From: Clostridia bacterium
GTDB lineage: Bacteria; Bacillota; Clostridia; Christensenellales; Aristaeellaceae
Length of the DNA stretch: 35,302 bases
Direction of reading: 5' to 3'
Assembly (NCBI GenBank): GCA_017532155.1
Contig: JAFXJP010000033.1
Span: 1 to 35,302 of the forward strand
Shown here: piece after piece, positions 32,442 through 35,302 of the stretch
Layout: each line of letters begins with the position of its first letter
Numbering within the stretch: position 1 is the stretch's first letter
Program-made: the position numbers and the translations under genes
Notes under the pieces: generated by a model
The model's input: only the letters and a program-made list of their open reading frames with translations
The model's database searches: none
What the model was told of the DNA's origin: nothing

Positions 32442-32997
32442 ATTGCGGCAGTCTGCGGATGAGCGCAGGGCCGTTTTTCTTCAGCCATAGCTGGCTTTTG
32501 CGGTAATCGGGCACGATTTTTTCTACTTCAGCCCAGAATTTGAATGAGTGGTTCATTTGCCTGAAGTGGCACAGCTCATGGATGATCACGTATTTCTGTA
32601 CTTCGGGCGGGGTGAGCATCAGCAGGCAGTTGAAGCTGAGATTGCCTTTTGCAGAGCAGCTGCCCCAGCGGGATTTCTGATGGCGGATGGTGATGCGTCC
32701 GCAGGATATGCCTAAGTGATTTGCGTAGTATTTGACGAGAGGGATGAAATTTTCTTTTGCCTGATTGGTCAGAGATTCCAATTCGCCGGCGGTAAAGGGG
32801 ATAACAGGCGGCGCGCTTTTGATTTCAAGCAGCTTATTCTCAATCCAGTTTGCTTTTTTGCAAACAATTTCATGAATGGATTTTTCGCTTGCAATTAGCG
32901 GGCAGCGCACCTCCACCATGCCGTCAGGCAGGATGCGTATGCTGACGGATTTGCGGCGGATGCGGATGATCTGATAAGAAAAAGAAAGCTCCTGCAT
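32440..32997 (-). CDS. YgjP-like (DUF45) metallopeptidase
   Basis: A 185-residue YgjP/DUF45-type protein. The zinc motif is His140-Glu141-Leu-Cys-His144, followed by His150 in MNHSFKFW, the layout expected for this family. The middle sequence KSRWGSCSAKGNLSFNCLLML is also diagnostic (split as KSRWGSCSAKGNL and SFNCLLML). The family is predicted to be zinc peptidases; some members are encoded with restriction-modification genes, but none is present here. GAGGAG precedes the ATG and a good promoter lies upstream. Confidence 0.92.
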   Translation of the reverse strand: MQELSFSYQIIRIRRKSVSIRILPDGMVEVRCPLIASEKSIHEIVCKKANWIENKLLEIKSAPPVIPFTAGELESLTNQAKENFIPLVKYYANHLGISCGRITIRHQKSRWGSCSAKGNLSFNCLLMLTPPEVQKYVIIHELCHFRQMNHSFKFWAEVEKIVPDYRKSQLWLKKNGPALIRRLPQ

Positions 32998-33049
32998 GGC
33001 GTCTCCTCAAAAAAATAATTGGACTGGTTGAAAACCGCCCAACAGATAC

Positions 33050-33078
33050 ATCATAACACAAGAAAACCGGCTTGTAAA
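33050..33078 (-). promoter_or_regulatory. Sigma-A promoter of the metallopeptidase gene
   Basis: On the minus strand TTTACA (33073-33078), 17 bases and TATGAT (33050-33055), with a TG extension. Five of six bases match in each box. Confidence 0.85.
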
Positions 33079-33164
33079 GGGTTTGAATATAATTTCTCCC
33101 TATTGCAAAAAACGCTCCTGTGAAACTTTGGACATTCTGCCGTCTATGCAAAATGGTGCAGGTA

Positions 33165-33173
33165 TGGTATATT
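33165..33173 (+). promoter_or_regulatory. Extended -10 promoter of the putative non-coding RNA
   Basis: TGG followed by TATATT (33168-33173); TATTAT two bases on is an alternative. No good -35 is present at the expected distance, so recognition would lean on the TG extension. The transcript would begin near 33180. Confidence 0.5.
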
Positions 33174-33242
33174 ATAGACACAAGGAAGAGGTGATACCAG
33201 TGAACAGGTAAAACCCCCGGGGTTCAGAAATAGATAACCAAA

Positions 33243-33381
33243 GGACCAACGGAAGCAAAAAAAGCAAGTAGGACCGACGAAAGCTAATTGAGCCAGTAGG
33301 ACCGAATCAAAAACAAGAAGCAGGTTGGACCAACGGAAATCTAAAAAAAGGCTGAACCGACAGACGGAAGCTTTCAGAAAA
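33243..33381 (+). repeat. Five degenerate 28-base units with GGACC core
   Basis: GGACC begins at 33243, 33271, 33299 and 33327, exactly 28 bases apart, and a diverged copy (GAACC) begins at 33354. The consensus is GGACCRACGGAARC, about seven variable A-rich bases, then AGCAAGTA. Because 28 is not a multiple of three, the periodicity is not that of a protein repeat. Confidence 0.85.
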
Positions 33382-33535
33382 GAAAGATTTCAAGAAACCC
33401 TTCCAAGGCGCAAAAGTGCGAAAGGATCGTGTAAAGAAACGATCAAGAGGGAAGAAAGCAGGAAATGAGCTGAAAGAGTCCGGCTGAATCTGTAGAAAGA
33501 GAGGTTGACTATATAGTGGATATCAAGATAGCAGC

Positions 33536-33593
33536 GAAATAACCCTTGGCGGTCAAAGTGATTAGTTGAACCGTCAAGGGTTATTTCATTTTT
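33536..33593 (+). terminator. Strong terminator of the putative non-coding RNA
   Basis: GAAATAACCCTTG (33536-33548) pairs perfectly with CAAGGGTTATTTC (33575-33587). A GGTCAA/TTGAACC inner stem with a bulge extends it. ATTTTT follows. It has no upstream protein gene on this strand, so it implies an RNA product. Confidence 0.92.
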
Positions 33594-33607
33594 GGGGGTA
33601 AAAAGGA

Positions 33608-33636
33608 ACGAGCAGCCGAAACTGCCCGTGTTTTTT
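33608..33636 (+). terminator. Second, bidirectional terminator before trxB end
   Basis: ACGAGCAG (33608-33615) pairs with CTGCCCGT (33622-33629), one G-U pair, loop CCGAAA, then six T on the plus strand. On the minus strand TCCTTTTT follows, so it can also terminate trxB. Confidence 0.82.
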
Positions 33637-34573
33637 ATTTTTGGCTGTCTACATAGCTGCAGGCAGCAACTGCGGCAACTGATCCATCCGCCGCAGCCGT
33701 GGTCAGCTGGCGAACGGTCTTGACGCGGCAATCGCCCGCCACGAAGATGCCAGGCACATTGGTGCGGCAATCTTCACCTGCTACGATGAAGCCCTGCGCA
33801 TTCAGATCGATCAGGCCACGGAAGGGCTCGTTATCCGCCATGCGGCCGATGCACACGAACAGGCCTTCTACCGGCAGGGCAGATTTTTCACCTGTTTCGG
33901 GATTGGTCAATTCAACGCCGGTCAGCTGGTTTTCGCCCTCCAGCGCGGTGACCTGACGGGACGTAAGCAGGCGGATATTGCTGCGCGCCTGCATGGCGTC
34001 GATCTCCTTTTGATCGCAGGTAAAATGATCAAACAGCTGAACAACGGAAACGCTCTTGCACAGATCGCTGAGGAAAACGGCCGCCTGCGAAGCGCTGTTG
34101 CCGCCGCCGACCACGGCCACATCCTGGCCCTTGTGGAAGGCGCCGTCGCACAGCGCGCAGTAGGAAATGCCATGGCCCACCAGCTGCTCCTCGCGCTCCA
34201 CGCCCAGGGGGCGGTGCTTGGCGCCGCTGGCGATGATCACCGCCTTGCCGGTAAACTGCTTTTTGCCGGTGTCGGCCACGAAAAGATCAGCTTCCTTGCG
34301 AAGCGATACGATCTCTTCCAATTCGATTTCTGCGCCCAGATCCAGTGCCTGACTGAGCAGCGCATCGGTCAGCTGATTGCCGCTGACGGCGGGAATGCCG
34401 GGGAAGTTATCCACGCGCGGGGAAGAAGTGATCTGCCCGCCGAAGGTTTCCTTCTCAATGATCAGCGCGCTCTTGCCGGCGCGGAGGGCATAAAGGGCGG
34501 CGGTGAGCCCTGCCATACCGCCGCCGATGATGAGAATATCCGCAGAGGGTGTATTCATCATAAAGTGATTCAC
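33635..34573 (-). CDS. Thioredoxin reductase-like flavoprotein
   Basis: A 312-residue FAD-dependent reductase of the TrxB family. The FAD fold is at about 13-22 (ILIIGGGMAG) and ATGDC-like FVAGDCR near the C-terminus. The redox pair is Cys139-Ala-Leu-Cys142. The second dinucleotide motif GGGNSASQAA is present. The NADPH-specificity motif, HRRxxxR in E. coli TrxB, is absent; the aligned stretch reads VVQLFDHFTCDQKE. NADH, ferredoxin or another donor is therefore possible. The start is a GTG at 34573 overlapping the reductase stop in GTGA; an in-frame ATG at 34561 is an alternative. Its likely client is the redoxin domain encoded directly upstream. Confidence 0.92.
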   Translation of the reverse strand: MNHFMMNTPSADILIIGGGMAGLTAALYALRAGKSALIIEKETFGGQITSSPRVDNFPGIPAVSGNQLTDALLSQALDLGAEIELEEIVSLRKEADLFVADTGKKQFTGKAVIIASGAKHRPLGVEREEQLVGHGISYCALCDGAFHKGQDVAVVGGGNSASQAAVFLSDLCKSVSVVQLFDHFTCDQKEIDAMQARSNIRLLTSRQVTALEGENQLTGVELTNPETGEKSALPVEGLFVCIGRMADNEPFRGLIDLNAQGFIVAGEDCRTNVPGIFVAGDCRVKTVRQLTTAAADGSVAAVAACSYVDSQK

Positions 34574-35302
34574 GCTTTCTGATAAGTTTCGATAAAGCCC
34601 TTGATGTTGGAGGCGTTGGCGTACAGCGTAGTCTGTCCGCCGGAAATCACCGCCAGCGTGGGCGCCTGCTGCACACCGTATTCACGGGTGAGGCCGGCGT
34701 GCTCTTCCGCATCAATCTTTTCGTAGGAGATACCGGCCTTATCCAGCAGCATGCAGGCCATGCGGCAGTTGGGGCAGGTCTTGGTGGTGAACAGCAGCAG
34801 ACGATCCTGCTGGGGCGCGGCCACGGGAGTAGGCACGGATACGCCTTCGCCGGACAGCGGGCCAACGTGGGTCAGCTTGGAGTTGGCAATGTTGTACACC
34901 TTGCGATCCTTGAACTCCTGAGACTTGCCGGTGTTCCAGTTCTGCACGGGGCGATAGTAGCCGGTGATGCGGCTGTAAACCTCGGTCTTGCCGCCGCACT
35001 CGGGGCAGGTGTACTGTTCGCCTACGAGATAACCATGGTTCTTGCACACGGAATAGGTGGGAGACATGGTGTAGTAGGGCAGGCGATAGTTCTCGGCGAT
35101 CTTGCGGACCAGGGTGGCCGCGGCGCGCCAGTCAGGCAGCTTTTCGCCCAGGAACGCGTGGAACACGGTGCCGGAGGTGTAGAGGATCTGCAGTTCGTCC
35201 TGGATGTCCAGCGCGCTGAAGATATCCTCAGTGTAGCCGACAGGCAGATGAGAAGAGTTGGTGTAGTAGCTGTCGCCGTTCATGTTGGCGGTGATGATGT
35301 CG
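34570..35302 (-). CDS. nrdD: Anaerobic ribonucleoside-triphosphate reductase with C-terminal redoxin domain (C-terminal part)
   Basis: The C-terminal 240 or so residues of a class III ribonucleotide reductase; the frame is open to the window edge. Visible NrdD features are SSHLPVGYTEDIF, YTSGTVFHAFLGE, a zinc site (SVCKNHGY and TCPECGG) and the glycyl-radical region SRITGYYRPVQNWN. After a short Pro/Ala/Gln linker there is a complete glutaredoxin/thioredoxin-like domain (RLLLFTTKTCPNCRMACML, CPNC active site, cis-proline in QAPTLAVI). NrdD makes deoxyribonucleotides without oxygen, using a glycyl radical installed by NrdG. The fused redoxin suggests it is reduced by thiols rather than formate. 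Its stop overlaps the reductase start, so both proteins are made together. Confidence 0.93.
   Translation of the reverse strand, partial: DIITANMNGDSYYTNSSHLPVGYTEDIFSALDIQDELQILYTSGTVFHAFLGEKLPDWRAAATLVRKIAENYRLPYYTMSPTYSVCKNHGYLVGEQYTCPECGGKTEVYSRITGYYRPVQNWNTGKSQEFKDRKVYNIANSKLTHVGPLSGEGVSVPTPVAAPQQDRLLLFTTKTCPNCRMACMLLDKAGISYEKIDAEEHAGLTREYGVQQAPTLAVISGGQTTLYANASNIKGFIETYQKA

Larger units (their letters stand above)
33180..33593 (+). ncRNA. Putative large structured non-coding RNA (family not identified)
   Basis: About 410 bases without a plausible protein gene, bounded by an extended -10 promoter and a strong terminator. The plus strand is purine-rich, with A-rich linkers between short helices. 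Visible pairings: GGTTCAG (33221-33227) with CTGAACC (33352-33358), enclosing the four regular repeats; a hairpin at 33366-33390 (CTTTC, AGAAAA, GAAAG core); a three-way junction closed by CTTCC (33400-33404) and GGAAG (33450-33454), with arms GCGC-AAAA-GTGC (33408-33419) and GATCGT/ACGATC (33425-33430, 33439-33444). A GGACC-type unit repeats every 27-28 bases from 33243. Around eleven GGA triplets occur, so binding of a GGA-specific protein such as CsrA is conceivable. It is not tmRNA, RNase P, SRP or 6S RNA by any hallmark I can see. A raiA-type or other ornate clostridial RNA remains possible. Confidence 0.65.

Noticed and set aside
33088-33093. TATAAT on the plus strand as promoter of the RNA
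   Set aside because: No -35 at the right distance and it would start the transcript about 80 bases earlier; the extended -10 at 33165-33173 fits better.
33199-33210. Three-codon reading frame (GTG AAC AGG TAA) after AGAGGTG near the RNA start
   Set aside because: Too short to judge; more likely part of the RNA structure. A leader peptide cannot be excluded but nothing downstream needs one.
33243-33381. CRISPR array, suggested by the regular 28-base spacing
   Set aside because: Only about 14 bases per unit are conserved and the units differ at many positions; there are no unique spacers between identical repeats and no cas genes.
33505-33533. TTGACT near the palindrome ACTATATAGT as an internal promoter
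   Set aside because: No acceptable -10 at 16-18 bases, and transcription would meet a terminator almost at once.
33390-33770. Minus-strand reading frame across the putative RNA and the trxB end
   Set aside because: No ribosome binding site and no family resemblance; it runs through two terminators.

Overview
The window looks like chromosome of an anaerobic, endospore-forming member of the Clostridia (Bacillota). Two genes for alpha/beta-type small acid-soluble spore proteins point to sporulation, and a third, shorter one is probable. An oxygen-sensitive class III ribonucleotide reductase at the right edge points to anaerobic life. Most genes have strong AGGAGG-type ribosome binding sites, and several promoters are near-consensus sigma-A sites with 17-bp spacing. 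By eye the base composition is moderately GC-rich for the class. I cannot name the genus. There are no rRNA or tRNA genes, insertion sequences, phage genes or CRISPR array.

Layout, left to right. (1) 1-7300, plus strand: an oligopeptide-type ABC importer (end of the binding protein, two permeases, two ATPases) plus a small membrane protein, closed by a very strong terminator. Three of the subunits carry large insertions. (2) 7321-7921, minus: two tandem spore-protein genes. (3) 7971-13194, plus: xanthine phosphoribosyltransferase, a large membrane-anchored beta-propeller protein with a Pro/Thr stalk, and glycerol kinase. (4) 13236-16069, minus: asd-dapA-dapB, making tetrahydrodipicolinate for lysine, diaminopimelate and spore dipicolinate. 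(5) 16110-20528, minus: a MoxR ATPase / DUF58 / transglutaminase operon. (6) 20616-28014, plus: a DUF624-like membrane protein, a 54-residue spore-protein-like gene, a methyltransferase, Hsp33, and three poorly characterised repeat proteins with overlapping ends, closed by a strong terminator. (7) 28025-32441, plus: an AlkD-like DNA repair protein, FdhD, a TIM-barrel epimerase, a secreted protein, a VOC protein and a GNAT acetyltransferase. (8) 32440-33078, minus: a YgjP-type metallopeptidase. (9) 33165-33593, plus: a region without a protein gene that has the anatomy of a roughly 410-nt structured non-coding RNA. (10) 33635-35302, minus: the end of an anaerobic ribonucleotide reductase fused to a redoxin domain, translationally coupled to an atypical thioredoxin reductase.

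The most striking signal is the putative non-coding RNA. It has an extended -10 promoter, five degenerate units repeating every 27-28 nt with a GGACC core, a three-way junction, a 7-bp long-range stem and a strong terminator. I could not assign it to a known RNA family. Next in interest are the ATPase with about 400 extra residues inside its nucleotide-binding domain and no cysteines left at its usual iron-sulfur site, and the redoxin-fused reductase beside a thioredoxin reductase that lacks the normal NADPH-binding arginines.
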